This document shows positions 1-12,400 of a stretch of 64,000 nt of DNA, piece by piece. A model generated the notes under the pieces. The model did no database searches. It had not been told where the DNA came from and saw only the letters and a list, made by a program, of their open reading frames with translations. The DNA comes from Seminavis robusta (Eukaryota; Bacillariophyta; Bacillariophyceae; Naviculales; Naviculaceae), in assembly GCA_903772945.1 (NCBI GenBank), contig CAICTM010000412.1, positions 1 through 64,000 on the forward strand, read 5' to 3'. Position 1 is the stretch's first letter. Each line of letters begins with the position of its first letter. The position numbers and the translations under genes were made by a program.

Positions 1-1960
1 AAAACTAAACACGCATTTTGCGCACACCGGACGTATTCTAAGTCTGCATTAGTGTTCCCATCTTCTCTTGGAAGATGTCGGGACTATTACATAGCTCCCA
101 TTGGCAACCTCTGGTATCGTCTTTCCCCACGGAGTACTATGGTACAGAGTTGCTTTCAGTGAGGTGACAGCTCGATGTAGTATCCCATGTTCAGGTCAGA
201 CAGTGGCGTACTTGAATCGTCTAGGTTCAAGAGCATGTCCTGTATTTTGGGAAAGGATAAGGCTTCGCTTAATACTTTTGTTTCATTTCCCGGAAATCAG
301 AGATAGAATCTACAGATCCATCCTTTTGGGAATGAAAAAGTTGGTGCGCCCCATTCGAACGGTTCACCATCTGAGTACTCCTGTTTGCAGAGACGTTCAA
401 CTCTCATCTTAAGAGTGTTGGTATGGACACTGGAATAGGATAAGCCCTAGTGATAGGGTTTAGCGTCAGGAGAAGTTCTACTTTTAGTCGTCCATCTGCC
501 ATTTTCCTAGAGTGCCATCGAATAGGCAGAGTACTTCGTTAATAAGAAATGAAGCTGTTCCTGTCTTCCTTATTCAACACTGTTTTTAGACTTGGCAACC
601 TTAAGTCAGCTTGTTCGTTTTTTGCATCAAGAATCTTTTTGAGACGATCTGCACTGGTCATCAACGCAGAAGGATCAGGAATGAAGAAATTCTCTTTCTT
701 CTTGTGTCGCTATCTTTCATGGAATAGATATGCCGTCCCACTCACTGACATGGTAGTGGAAATCGAACTTAAATCCTAAGTCGGAGAGAGAAAGTCTCGA
801 CCTTGATCATGTCATACGCCCCCAAGCTCTGGTGACGTGTAAATCCCATTCGATAATTCTACTATCGTGGAATTCAGGAATCATGAATGCACCTTTGCAC
901 TTCGTGCTGTGTTTAAATCTCCTGCAGGGGTAGTCCACATGGTTTGGACGCCCCCAAGATCCTTCATCGCGTAATTTCTTAGCATGAGTTTGAGCAATCA
1001 AAGTTCGATGCTCCTGTATCCAGTAACAACGGAGTGTAACGGGTTTGTTTCCCTTTTTCTCCTTGTTAAATCTAACATAGTAGCGATGTTTGAGGTCTCT
1101 TGTCTTGCGACGTTTACTGAGGTGGTTGGCCACGGACGAGGTTAAGATGCTAAATAGATCATCAGAGTCTAGTTGAGCAGCTTAGGCAATATCTAATTTC
1201 CGTAGAGTTCATCGGTTGAAACAATTCTTGTTTACTAGTTAGTGAGATATCTTCTCACTTGGTATGAGAAATCGGAACTGGTTCCGTTGAGTCATCATCC
1301 TGGCCTAATCCTCAGATAGAGATTTTTCCATCCAAGTGATTGAAATCGATAGAGAGTTGTCCTCGTTATCAGAGTTCTCTGATTTGCGCTTGGCAACATG
1401 GTTGCGAGTTTGCAGGTGGTTGCACGAGTATCGTCGATCTCGGTGTCTTCGTCATTGTCGACGAGAGGAAGAATGGTTTGTCACGCAACTGTTTCTCAAG
1501 TTGCTGAACGCATGTTTTTCTTGAGCCATCTTCATGGTGAAGGAATAGATTGAGGGTAGCTGAAAGCTATTGTGTTTGTTAACAAAATGCACTACGCTAA
1601 AAGCTAGTGTAAAGATCTTTCGAGTGTTTTGAGTTTGAGAGAAATGAAAGTTATAAGAGAGATTAGAAGCTATGAAAACTAATCAACGAGAGAGATCATA
1701 AAAGGGATCGTAGATCTAGCTCCCGCGGGAGACTATAAAGTGTGATAGAGTAGGTTGCGGTAGTATCCTACGTATCTCCACGATCTAAAACGAAACGCGT
1801 GGAAGGTTTGTCTAGCATGGATTCTAGTAGCGTGGAAGTACTCCACGCTGCTAAATATCTAGAGCGATGTTCATCATCAACCTAGTATGACTATAGCGGT
1901 CATTGAGAACCCTGTCTCAAATGACTATTCACGAGAGACTCAGTCATGAGTCGAACTCAA
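1..1960 (-). mobile_element. Decayed Ty3/gypsy-like LTR retrotransposon fossil, truncated by window edge
   Basis: Read on the minus strand, the stretch holds, in order, an LTR-like leader with a TATA-like box (about 1560-1950), a possible gag remnant (about 1330-1530), an aspartic-protease-like stretch (about 780-1130) and a reverse-transcriptase-like stretch (about 1-480) with the LNMGYY-type and SPDIFQEKM-type signatures of Ty3/gypsy pol. The remaining 3' part would lie beyond the left edge. It is a broken, old copy with many breaks. The family call rests on short motifs recognised by eye, and the LTR boundary is inferred rather than shown by two matching LTRs. Confidence 0.6.
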
Positions 1961-2142
1961 ACCCTATCTAGGATCGAGTCGCGAATAAGGCTAAGAGCCG
2001 TGTATTGCACCAATGTCATGGCTGTCGGCTGGTTCCTGCCAACTACAACCACCATTAGGTTCCGGTTCCAGAATGCTTTGGTACATCGATGGACTGAACG
2101 GGTTGTAATGCAACGCAGATGCCTCAACCTCGCCACTATCAT

Positions 2143-3452
2143 TCACAGCAAACCGAACATGGGGCGACAATTCACTATGTTGGCTTGTTTCATTCGGGGG
2201 TAAAAGAATATTTCAAATTCTTCCTCCACTTCCATGCTGCTGTCATTATTGGTTGTTTGCCTTGGAATGACGACAGCATTGCTGAAGGAAATGCATCTCC
2301 TTGGGTTGGTCAACGGTGTTGATGCAGCGCTTGGACGTTTTGGTGTTTTCCTGGAGTCCGCAGGCTCGGTTGTCGGTGTGTGTTGCGTTGCTGGAGATGC
2401 CACAGTTGAGTACGTGCGATTCCATCGACTTATTACGGCTTCCTTGAGCTGTCTGACTTTGATTGTTGTTGCAAGTCCTTGGCGAATGTAATGCACTGGA
2501 GATCTTCGATGTGTTTGTCTTCTAATCATGTTGCCCTGATCACCAAAGATTGTTCTTCCATCAAAGCTCACAGTGGGATTTGTTTCGTTGGATCTCGGTT
2601 TGTTGCGAATGACAAACAACAGCTCTTTCGGAGGCTTGTTGTTAAGAGCAACCGCGTGCTTTCGGAAGGACACTTTGTGCAGCTTGAAGCGGTCATTCAA
2701 TGCAGCTATGGATGTGTCATCGCAGATGGTGGCTACCGGTACTGGCACAGTTGAGCCGTCCTCATTAGCAGTTTCCTCCGACACGATAGCTGTGGCACGT
2801 AGCATGCTATAGACTGCATCGAAATCTAGCTTTAAAATAGTGCAGATCGAATTCACGGCTTCCGCTTCATCTTTATGTTTCGGTACAAGGAACCATCGCT
2901 TGTTGTGTAGGCAACTGAACAGTTGTTCTAGGAGTGCGAAAGTCGTTTCAGCAACCAACTGCTCCGCAGCACAATCAATACAACTATCAATACCAAGCAA
3001 TCCAACACAATTGATCCTAGTTTACGTTTATTGACTACACGTCTTCTTGGAGAGACCTCATGATGGTCTGCTCGGCAAACCTGAATGCCTCTCCGAAAAG
3101 GATGGCACCATGCACATTATCGTCATTGAATGGAATCCAAAACGTCATGCTTGTGTATCCTTCGGCTCCGGGTGGGAAGGTGGCTTTAAACCTGAGAGCC
3201 TTGCTGTGATTTCCACTCAAAACCTTCTTGGGCAACTCCATTCTCCAGACCACATCGACAGGAAGGCAAACGTTTCCAACAACAAGAGAAGAATCCGAGT
3301 GATGATACACAACCACACGAAACAGAGTCGATGACTGACCAAATCGTTGGAGGCTCATTGCACTGCTCGCCTTGAATGCCGATCCATTGTCAAGCTGATA
3401 CTTTAACACAGCGACAGTCTCTTCTGCCTGATCCCCACTGAGAGTCGCCACA
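2143..3452 (-). CDS. Two adjoining unrecognised ORFs, possibly one old gene
   Basis: Two minus-strand reading frames, 3452-3035 (about 138 codons) and 3018-2143 (about 290 codons), follow each other in different phases only 16 bases apart. Neither begins with ATG, so an upstream exon, an unusual splice or decay of one gene is needed to explain them. No domain was recognised. The first has a beta-rich, globular composition. The second ends in a Ser/Thr/Pro-rich tail. The only GT-AG pair that would join them spans 24 bases, too short for a normal intron. They may be part of an unclassified mobile element or a host pseudogene. Confidence 0.3.
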
Positions 3453-6400
3453 GAGTTCCAAAAAAATAACGAGATTTTATTTTAAAGGCTACACCTCGTC
3501 AGACGATCACTTTTTCACGGGAAGCCGAATCGAATCGAGGAGCTTCCCCTCTGAATCTGTCACTAAGAACAACAACACTGATAGCAACAAACACAACCAA
3601 TCGGTCATACCTATACCATTACACTACCTATTAGCACCATTAGAAGCATTGAAACGAAGCGAAAGGACCTCAGGAAGCCTGTTTTCTGTTATCTTGTTGA
3701 AGAGTACTGTTTTACTATAGGATTCAACTCAATGTCATCACGGAAAACATACACCCCTTTTTCCTCTCTTTATCTCTCATTCAAGCCCTCCGGTTGACAG
3801 GATCGACACCTCCTCTGGTGTCTCCTATCAAGCGCACCTCTCCTATCAAGCGACTATCAAAGCGGCCTTCCCCGGTTCAGATTAGAAAGCCATCCCAATT
3901 GAAATCCTACGAGATCGGGCAGGTTTTCTATTCTCGACCGCCGATGGCCAAGTTGGAAGAATTTGAACACAAGAAGAAGTCTCCGGTCTTCCCCAGCACA
4001 GTACAGAAAACAATTCCCATACGTATCATTGTTGTTTTCTGAACTAAGCTCCTGACGACCGACGAAATCCCATTGTCGGCCGATCCTCTTCTTCGAACGA
4101 TCGATCCTCCTCCTCCACCAGCAACAACAGGCCCGGTTAACCTTACCCCTACGGCGGTGACGTTGATACGAATCGATTCAACTGAATCGAATCGAATCCT
4201 CTGAATCGACTCGATCCTCCCAATCGAATCGTATCCCCCGGACGTACCTCTTCCCGCGACCGTACCTCTCCTCTGTACCTCTTCCTCCGTACGGATCGAA
4301 CGATCAAGAAGGACTTCACGAGATACCTGCAGTGACCGTCGAGAACAGAAACACAGCTGTATTTCTTACTTTCTCACCGGCCACTCTGGGTTTCTCCCGA
4401 CGTCCTTGTTGGAACTGATCCCACTGATCCAACCAGCCCTATTCCTATACAGACTGATTGACTGATCAACACCTGCTACTGTTACCACCCCTCCATTGAT
4501 ATCTAACTCCTCCCCAAGAGGAACAACAAACAACAACAGAGTTCCTGTAAGGACTTGAGTTGGTTACAAGTTGGATACTGACTCAGCTTTTTCGCTGGAG
4601 TTACTGAGCATAGTTTCCTTCCTTGGACACCAGGCTTGGCTTCGTCAGCCTTCTCCCTGGGATATCCACCTCCTCTCCATAGGATCTCACCCCACAAGAA
4701 CAAACTACAAAAGTTGCCCCTCTAGTGATTTTAGATTGTGCAACACTTCATTGACACCGCCACCTCTCTGCTACTGCACCTGCCTCTCCTACTGAGTGTG
4801 GTACTCCAAAGGATTGAGCCCCAGACAGAACTGCAGCGTGGTGTGGCATAGATATTAATACATAACTGACTCTCTCTCTCTCTCATTGATTGTTGAGTGA
4901 CTCTTCAGCACACTTGTACTTTCGAGCTGAATTGAGTACCCTCTCCACATCTTGGCTTGACTCTCTGTTGCATTGATAGCATCGGTCACTACAACAGATT
5001 GAGTACCAGCCTTTGAGACAACACAGTGTCATACAGTAACACAGCACCATCAACCAACAACACCCCTTGATCCCCCCCCCCACTGCCTATACTGGCTATA
5101 GCGTGACTTCTCCAGTTTTCCCTGAAAGAATCCCTAACAGCCTTTGGCTCCATCTTCTCCTGCAGGTAGTGTATACCTGCACAGACTTGGCCACAGCCTT
5201 TGATCCAGTGGCAACAACAACCCAACAATTTGATATAAACCTTGATTATCAGTGCCTCAGTGCATTGCCCCTTGAATAACCCCTCTACATCATCATCTCG
5301 CCACTCACAAGCAACCTCCATTGCTTGCGTTGAAGCAACGACACTACAGTCAACACCAGGATACACAACTCTCCCACCAACCCACCTACCACCCACCATG
5401 ACTTCCCCATGTCTACCACAACTTCACTCAAACCAAGGTCCTCCCAGACATTCCCCACTCCCACACTTCACCCAACCAACCACATCCACCATTCTCCGCA
5501 GACTACACAACACACCCCCCAGATGATCAGCCAAAGCTCCTAGAGCATGAGCCATCTTGAGGATCACCCTTCCGAATCACACCCTACCTATCAGGGAGGA
5601 TGCCTTTGTTCTCACCCTTGAACACAGGCACGCTCTATCCTACAACACACCATCCACCATGCTACATCCCAACTACTAAAACAACACTCCAACACCAACA
5701 GGATCTCCCCTCCTGCCCTGGCACCAGCCACTCAGTGCCCCCTTATCCCCTTCTATTGACTCAACAACCCTCGAACAGCCCACAACACTCCAGCAGCCAC
5801 TGTGCCTCCTCCTGGGAACCACACATGCCAGTGTGTCATTTGACCCATCTTCTGCCTGCTTGTTGCCCTATCTAACAATTTTTGTGATTGGATGGGTTAC
5901 ACCCTGCTCTGGTCAGCCTGAGGAGTACCACCTCCTACGGGCTCTTGGCATCTTGCCTTGCATGCCAAGGCTTGCCACAGCTTGGGACCTGATCACCCAG
6001 ACACACTTACTGGCGAGCACTCTTTGGTCTGGCAATCTAACTGGTCCTCACGGTCCTTTGGTGATAATGGTTTCAATACCGACAAAAAATCCTGTGTAAG
6101 CCCTGTAACCCAGGTTTTGCGCTGCAGGTTCCCTATCAATGTGCTCACCCCCTACCCAGGGCATCTGTCTTACTTGGTGCTGGCTCCACGTTGGGCCAGT
6201 GGATGAGGTCATTTGATTGGGCAAACAAGTAGATGACGACTCAGCTAGGTGGGGCTTCCCCACCACTTGCCCGCGTCATAAAAGCCACTCCGTGGCCATA
6301 GTTTGCTAAACTAATGAGTATTTTACACCCCTACACCTCGTCAGACGATCCGCTGAACGGTGCCGTGACGAACCCATATACCTCAGGCACAAGTGCGCCA

Positions 6401-6479
6401 CTTAGGATGGGCCTAGTGTAAGCCCCCCACCGGAGAAATTAACAAAACTCCGGAGGGTGCTGTACGACTAACTAGCTAC
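3453..6479. other. Long stretch without a convincing gene
   Basis: About 3 kb with no reading frame I can support. It starts with an A/T-rich leader, includes an AATCGA motif cluster (4168-4233), and runs through a C/A-rich, T-poor tract (about 5240-5830) that gives short Pro/Thr/Ser/His-rich frames of low-complexity type. From 5830 to 6280 short fragments look faintly like retroelement RNase H debris, but too weakly to annotate. A 20-base word at 3489-3508 recurs at 6331-6350 in the same orientation. Confidence 0.5.
4168..4233. repeat. AATCGA/TCGATT motif cluster
   Basis: The tract repeats the hexamer AATCGA and close variants at least seven times in 66 bases. The same word is clustered next to several genes in this window (34871-34962, 44387-44422, 50743-50768). 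Here no gene start is evident next to it. Confidence 0.6.
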
Positions 6480-8255
6480 CCTTGGCTGGATTGCCATCTA
6501 TTTCTACGGTAAGACCCCCTCTGTGCATATTACCCTGTGTCATTGTTTTGCATTGTGCGTGCATGCCGTCCCTGAGTGCCTGTCGACGACGGGCAGCAAT
6601 TGGCAAGCCACGCTTGATGTCGCCTGGGCCCTTTGCCATTTGCTCGTCAAGCGGTCGCTTGAAGATAAAATCCACCAGATCCGCTGGGAGCAGATCCGCT
6701 TTCTCGTAGATGAGTTCCACCTCCCGCTGAAGCTGTTCGTGCTTCTTCTTCCACTGGTCTTCCCTGTCTTTGCCATGCCTGGCAGCATTTCGATCCTCCC
6801 ACAGGTTCCACCACTGCTTGATGCAGTGAGGCTAGGTTGGTGACCCAGAGCTGCCCTGTCTTGGTGGTTCCTGGGAGCCGACCCGATGCAGATATGCATC
6901 TTGATGCTTAGCCCAGTGCATGGACAAACGTCCTCTCAGGAAGTTGTCCCAACCAATGAGATTTGAGTGTCAACGAGGTCCCTATACCTGTCAGGGTAAT
7001 GCCATGGGTGGAGAATCGATCTTCAAAGTGGTATTGTAGTCCATCCAGAGCAATTTCCAGAGGAAGGGGTCGGTGGAATCCTTGCGCAACTTTGTGCTGA
7101 TCGCTCGTTGCATGGTCCCTCGCCACAAATCCACGTCAACATGTGGGCATCGGTAAATGGGTTTCAGTCTCGTGATCACCGCCACAACGGGGCAGTGGTG
7201 ATCATACTTGGGGTCATCCCGGATCGTTTCCCAACTGGCAACAATGAAATAGGAACTTCACAATGTCGGTTTGTGGATCTCGTGAGGTTGACAGCTCGAC
7301 CATGGGCTGTCCAATGCCAATCAACCAGTGCAGGGGTGTCCTCGTCCCAGTCGGGATTCAGTTTGACAATGTGGTCGAACAGGGGCTGGTCGTTCCTGAG
7401 ATGCCGCAGTGTTCTGGGGAGCTTGTATGTGCATGTTCCTCTGGGAAGGTGCAGCTGGGCCAGGTTTGCCGGAAATCGGAGTACCTTGGAGTGATCCTGT
7501 GTCACGTGTCTGGTCATGTAACTGCCTGCCAGTTTGTCAGCTCTGCAATTCAGTTGTGCTTTTAGGGGTAGTGTTTCGATGGCCTTGTGCTTGTCCTGGT
7601 GCGATTTGATGTGCTCCATCTTGGGCACAGTGACTGCAGCCCGGAACGAATCCTCGATCTGCTGCAAGACATCCCAGTCGGAGTTCAACGAATCATTGGG
7701 GTACCAGCCCTCGTACTCGAGACAGCTAGCGCACTTGTTTGTCACAGATTCATTGTCGCATAAGTGTACATAATTCTTCATGCTGGTCTGATCGTAGAAC
7801 TCCAGCAATCGTCGAAGAAGGCAAGTAGGGGATAGAATGCCATAGGCCTCCGCCCTGTATGAAGTCGGAACCATACCAAAAACTGGACCAGAGCACCGAA
7901 GCACAATTTGGCCGCGGTTGTCTGCCAGGACCCATGCAAAACTCGCCTTACCGGCTTCAATGTCTGCAGCCCCATCGCTGGCCACCCAGAAGGGCATGGC
8001 TGTGACAATCTGCAGGACTGAGTAGGCGTCCACCATCCATTCAAGCTCGTCATAAAGAGCTGTTTCCCAAGGCTCCAAAGTGGCAAGGAAATCCTCAAAT
8101 GTTGTCGGTGTGGGTGGTAGTGGACGAGCAGGAATGCCTGCTGTGAAACCACTACCAACTACCACTGTCTCAGAGTTCCAAGTAACTGGCATGCTGAAAG
8201 ATAATGGTTCCACAAATGAGAGATCCGAGTGTGGAGTTGACAGCATCCGTGCCAT
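6480..8255 (-). mobile_element. Retroelement remnant with an RNase H-like ORF
   Basis: On the minus strand an ATG-initiated frame of 359 codons (8255-7176) carries an RNase H-fold signature. An SDGA motif near residue 95 is followed by a RAEAYG motif, an LCDNES motif and a CRADKLAG motif, which fit the acidic D-E-D-D layout of RNase H. Downstream, to about 6480, further short frames on the same strand look like the C-terminal part of the same polyprotein. No reverse transcriptase is seen upstream, where a hexamer microsatellite begins at once, so this is only the 3' part of an element, most likely LINE-like, although class is uncertain. The copy is broken and old. Confidence 0.55.
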
Positions 8256-8279
8256 TCAAATTCAAATTCAAATTCAAAT
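8253..8279. repeat. (ATTCAA)n microsatellite
   Basis: Four to five perfect tandem copies of a six-base unit abut the edge of the RNase H-bearing retroelement remnant. It could be the trace of an insertion junction or a simple-sequence tail. Confidence 0.85.
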
Positions 8280-8493
8280 AGTTTCCCTCGGTTTTTGACA
8301 GAAGCAACTCAACCAATCCCAATCGACACTTTTCCCTCTTGTCATAGTTTCATCAAGTCGACAACAGCCAATTGCACATCACCGTGAACCCCGGTCAAAT
8401 CAGCCTTTTAAGCCGCTGACTGACAATGATTCGAAGAAGATCAAAAAAGCCATCCAACAAAGCATCGAATACGGAGAAACGGAAGACGCCAAG

Positions 8494-8913
8494 ATGGTCG
8501 TGGCATTCGTCAGCAATGTGGAGTTTCCTAAAGCCGTCTTCTTGGAGATTGTTGATTTCATCAAAGAGCATGAACGTGTAACGCGGGTGGTGGAAGCCAC
8601 ATCGGACTTGATCATTTTCATGACAAGATCCAAGCACATTGTCACAGTCCGTTTCGATGGTGCAAAGAAGCCTGCCGAAGCCTCTAGTGTTCCCTCGGCC
8701 TCGGAGACCAGTGCAAGCTCTTCGGCTCATTCCATTGCGAGGCAAAATGAAGCGGACACTCATCGTTCCCATGACGATCGTCGTCAGCGCCGCAACAAGA
8801 GTCGCCGCGCTCCTCCTCCCCCAAGCTCCCCTGATTCATTCGAGCTTGAAGCTGAGTTGTCACAGCTCATGGCACCCATCAAGATGACCCCTAGTAGAAA
8901 GAAGAAGTACTAA
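8494..8913 (+). CDS. Small conserved-looking hypothetical protein
   Basis: The frame from the ATG at 8494 encodes 139 residues: an ordered N-terminal half (FVSNVEFPKAVF, then a helix-like FLEIVDFIKEHERV segment), a Ser/Pro/Arg-rich linker, and a basic C-terminus ending SRKKKY. The same frame is open upstream without a stop to 8299 and reads as plausible coding sequence (for example KIKKAIQQSIEYGE before the ATG). A good acceptor (polypyrimidine then GACAG, ending 8298) makes it likely that 8299-8493 is coding and that the start lies in an unseen upstream exon. No family was recognised. Confidence 0.5.
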   Translation: MVVAFVSNVEFPKAVFLEIVDFIKEHERVTRVVEATSDLIIFMTRSKHIVTVRFDGAKKPAEASSVPSASETSASSSAHSIARQNEADTHRSHDDRRQRRNKSRRAPPPPSSPDSFELEAELSQLMAPIKMTPSRKKKY

Positions 8914-9417
8914 GTGCGGCAGCGGCCGCTTGTCGATCTCATCTTGCCTTGACTTCTTTTCTTGTGGAGGAACTGATCGAACAACCTCCTTTGTGGTGGC
9001 AGCCGCGAGCCAGGCTAGTTAAAATTATATTAGTATACAAACTATTAAAGTCAATTAATTTAGCGTAATGTCAAAACTTGTTTTGTCCTCCGGCGTCTGA
9101 ACGATGCATTCTAGTGGCGTTACTTAAATCTTTGAATATCCTAGACGACCTACTGACCCCTATGTAATTTTCCGGCTAGCCAGAAAGGTAAGCACCGTAA
9201 AGGCTTAACTAGCTACCGGAGCTAAGAGAAGAGTTTAGCGCCGTTAGTAAGAAAAAAATTTGGATTTCTTTGTCGATACCTGGTACCACTGGGATATGTA
9301 ATGTATTCTTCTTGAAGTGGACAAGCCACAGGACTTCAGCCCTGCGACGAGCAGCCGACGAAGGTAGTGCCAGCCCATCGCTGAAGTACAGAGCCATTGC
9401 TGATATATGGATTGAAT
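8914..9417. other. Intergenic region upstream of VPS8
   Basis: About 500 bases with no gene seen. It contains an A/T-rich tract near 9020-9070 and would hold the 3' end of the small upstream gene and the VPS8 promoter. Confidence 0.5.
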
Positions 9418-12400
9418 ATGGATCTACACTCTATTCTGAACGACTCAGACTCTGACGATGAGCAGTACTTGCGAGGGGATCCCATCGAAGGATTGGGACA
9501 GTATTCGGACGGCTCTGGCCATGTAGACCTGGAACAAATACTTCGCGATGACGACGACGATGAGGACGACGATATTGCTGGTTGCGAGGACATGAACAGC
9601 AGTAAAATTATCGGCAGAAACCCAATGAAGATTGATTGTGCCAGTGACGACCAAGATACAGCTAGTCAGCATTTTTCCACGGGCCATTCGGCCGAGGATT
9701 GGGCTGTCTTGCAGGCACTACTTGGAGAGGACCATGAGGAAACCGAAGTTGGCGATGACGATTGGATGCATGCCTCGGATGGTTTTGCGAGCCGCAAACA
9801 CAATGTTGATGCCATTTTGCTCTCTGATAACGACGACGACTCGGACAATGTTAGCGCCACACATCTTGGACCAATGACTTCCCTGTCCGTTGGACTGCCT
9901 CCAGAGCCTCCAACCAATGTGTCACCCACATCCCATATTGGATCAACTGTCGGGGGCCAGCGAACGACTGATTACCGGAACGGGAGTGACTCATCATCCG
10001 CCGTGAACCTTCCAGTTGCCAAAAAGGAAACTCCCATTTCTTTGCCCTCTACCAGAAAGCAAAAAAATGTATCAGAACCACCTGCAGTATCTGCGACAAT
10101 ATGGTCCGGACCTTCCTCATTGTCTAAACCCGGTGCATCTGTCAGGGAAGTAGAGACGAAGGTAATTTCCGATCGAGCATTAGAGCATGCACAGGCGTAC
10201 GAGCGAAAGCTGCTGAGATCAGGCCACAGAGACATTGTATCTCCGCTGATGGTCAAGAGACGGCTGAAACAAAAGATAATCATGAGTACCAGGGCCCACC
10301 GAAAGAGCAATTATCAATCAGGTCGGGTAGGTACCACGTCCGCCGAGCCAAGGTTTGGATTTTCGGGAGTTCTAGAGAATCGAACCATGAATGGCGTGGC
10401 GAAAGGATTCAGACAAGACAATCTACGCAAGAAGGGAATCAAGATGGATGTTGGTTTGCCAACTGCTCTGGCAGTAAACTCGAAATTCATCGCACTGGGG
10501 ACACAGAATGGCATCGTACTGGTCTTTGACCTGTTTGAAGTGCTCAAGCAAGTTCTGAATCCCGCACATAGTGACGACACCTGGAATAGCAAACAAGCTG
10601 GGTCAATTACATCCATCGATCTCAATATGAACGACGAAGTCTTGGTGGCAGGGTACACGTCAGGATTCATAGTACTGTGGGATACCATACGAGGGGTAGT
10701 TCTACGAACCGTCTGTGATACCCATCCATCGCCAATCACGAGCGTTCGCTTCCTTTCCGACTTGAAGATGCTGTCAGTCGACGCTGGTGGCCTAGTCAAC
10801 AAATTGACATTCACGAAAACAATGTTATGGTCTACATACTCCATGGAGACCGAGTGTCTGCTGGACGGCACGGCAGGACAGATACTCGCCATGAATGTAC
10901 AACCCCCTGTCTCAACGGTTAATCCTCAGGTTCTCCCTGAATCGGCAGCTCAGCTTCGCAAACTGGTACTGGTCGCCCTGTCTTCCGAAAGGAGTTCATT
11001 TGCAGTGGCTGTCGAGCCAACAGTAAACGTCCTGCATCGATGGGCAAAGCCTCCGGCTGACAGAATGAACACGCCACCGGGAAACTCTGTTCACGAGCTT
11101 GTAAGCGAACAAACCTTCCTCCCTTGCCTTGCTTGGGGGTGGGCGTTCACTTCTGGGGGTGGTAATGTTGTCGCCCCTATTCTTGCTCGTGCTTGGGGCT
11201 GCTGCGTACAGTTGCTGCTAGCAAGTCTTCCCAGCAGTGACGAGGAAGCTTCACAGTCTGTAAATGGCAGTCCAGAGGCTGTCCAATATCCCTCGTTCGG
11301 ACTGATCGGAGAGTTTGACATTGACGATCCAGTTGTTGCACTGGAGTGGCTCAATGACAGATCTCTGGCCTACTTGACAGTTACAAGCGAATTCTGCGTG
11401 GTTGACACGGTGACGATGACGCTAATCGATCGCCTGGACTTCTCACCATTGAGAATGGTGTACGCTGAATTCTCGCTGAGTCGCAGCATGAGCATGGAAC
11501 CTGGAGACCATGGAGCGGAACCAAATGCAACCTTTTGTTCCACATTCCAAAACAGCATCCGATCTAGTGATCACAGACTTTTGGTCCTGTGCCAAGACGA
11601 GGTGAAACTGGTTTCGATGGTTGGCGCCAAGAAAAGGATTGCCGCTTTAGAAGAAGACGGCGAATGGCTGGAAGCTCTGGCTGCAGCATTGGATCATTAT
11701 GAAAGCACAGTCAGTAGCTTGGAAGATCGCAAGAGAAGCGCTGGCGGAAGAAAGGATCTGTCGAAACACCCCGAATTCATTTCTGCCACAAAGAACGAAG
11801 CGGACGAGTGGATATCACGTTTGTTGCTGCGGTACCTCAACCTGGCTGTGGACAATGCTCCCGAATCACCGTTGGACGAGCACGGTTTGATAGCCTTGGA
11901 TGGGACCCATGCAATTGTTGACCTTGCGCAAAGCCATTTTCAAATGCTCGCGGGTGTTTGCGTCGAGTTCTGCCTGGTCACTCGACGCCTCGATCTCCTC
12001 TTTGGACAAATCTTCCGTCGATTTCAAGCTGTCGGCTTTACATCAGTCTTCTTGGATGTGCTTGAGCCGTATGTTCTGAACGATAAGCTTTCATACATCG
12101 CACCCGAGGCTATGGCATATTTTGTCGACCACTGCAAAGCAACAAACGGAATCGCAACTGTAGAAAGGTGTCTACTTCACATGGATGTAAGGATCATGGA
12201 TTTCCACTCTATCCTCGCCTTGCTGAAGAACAATCAAATGTACTCCGCACTTTTTTACGTGATGAACCAAGGCCTGGATGACTATGTGACACCTTTGGAG
12301 TTTCTTCTGGACAAGATCTTTGATGCCTCGGACGACTACAACACCATACCAGTTGTCGCAGCGCCAAGACGCAGCGATGGGGCCCCAGAGACTGAATTTG

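Noticed and set aside
5830-6280. Possible second RNase H-like remnant on the plus strand
   Set aside because: Only faint local resemblance and no complete acidic motif set. Too weak to annotate.
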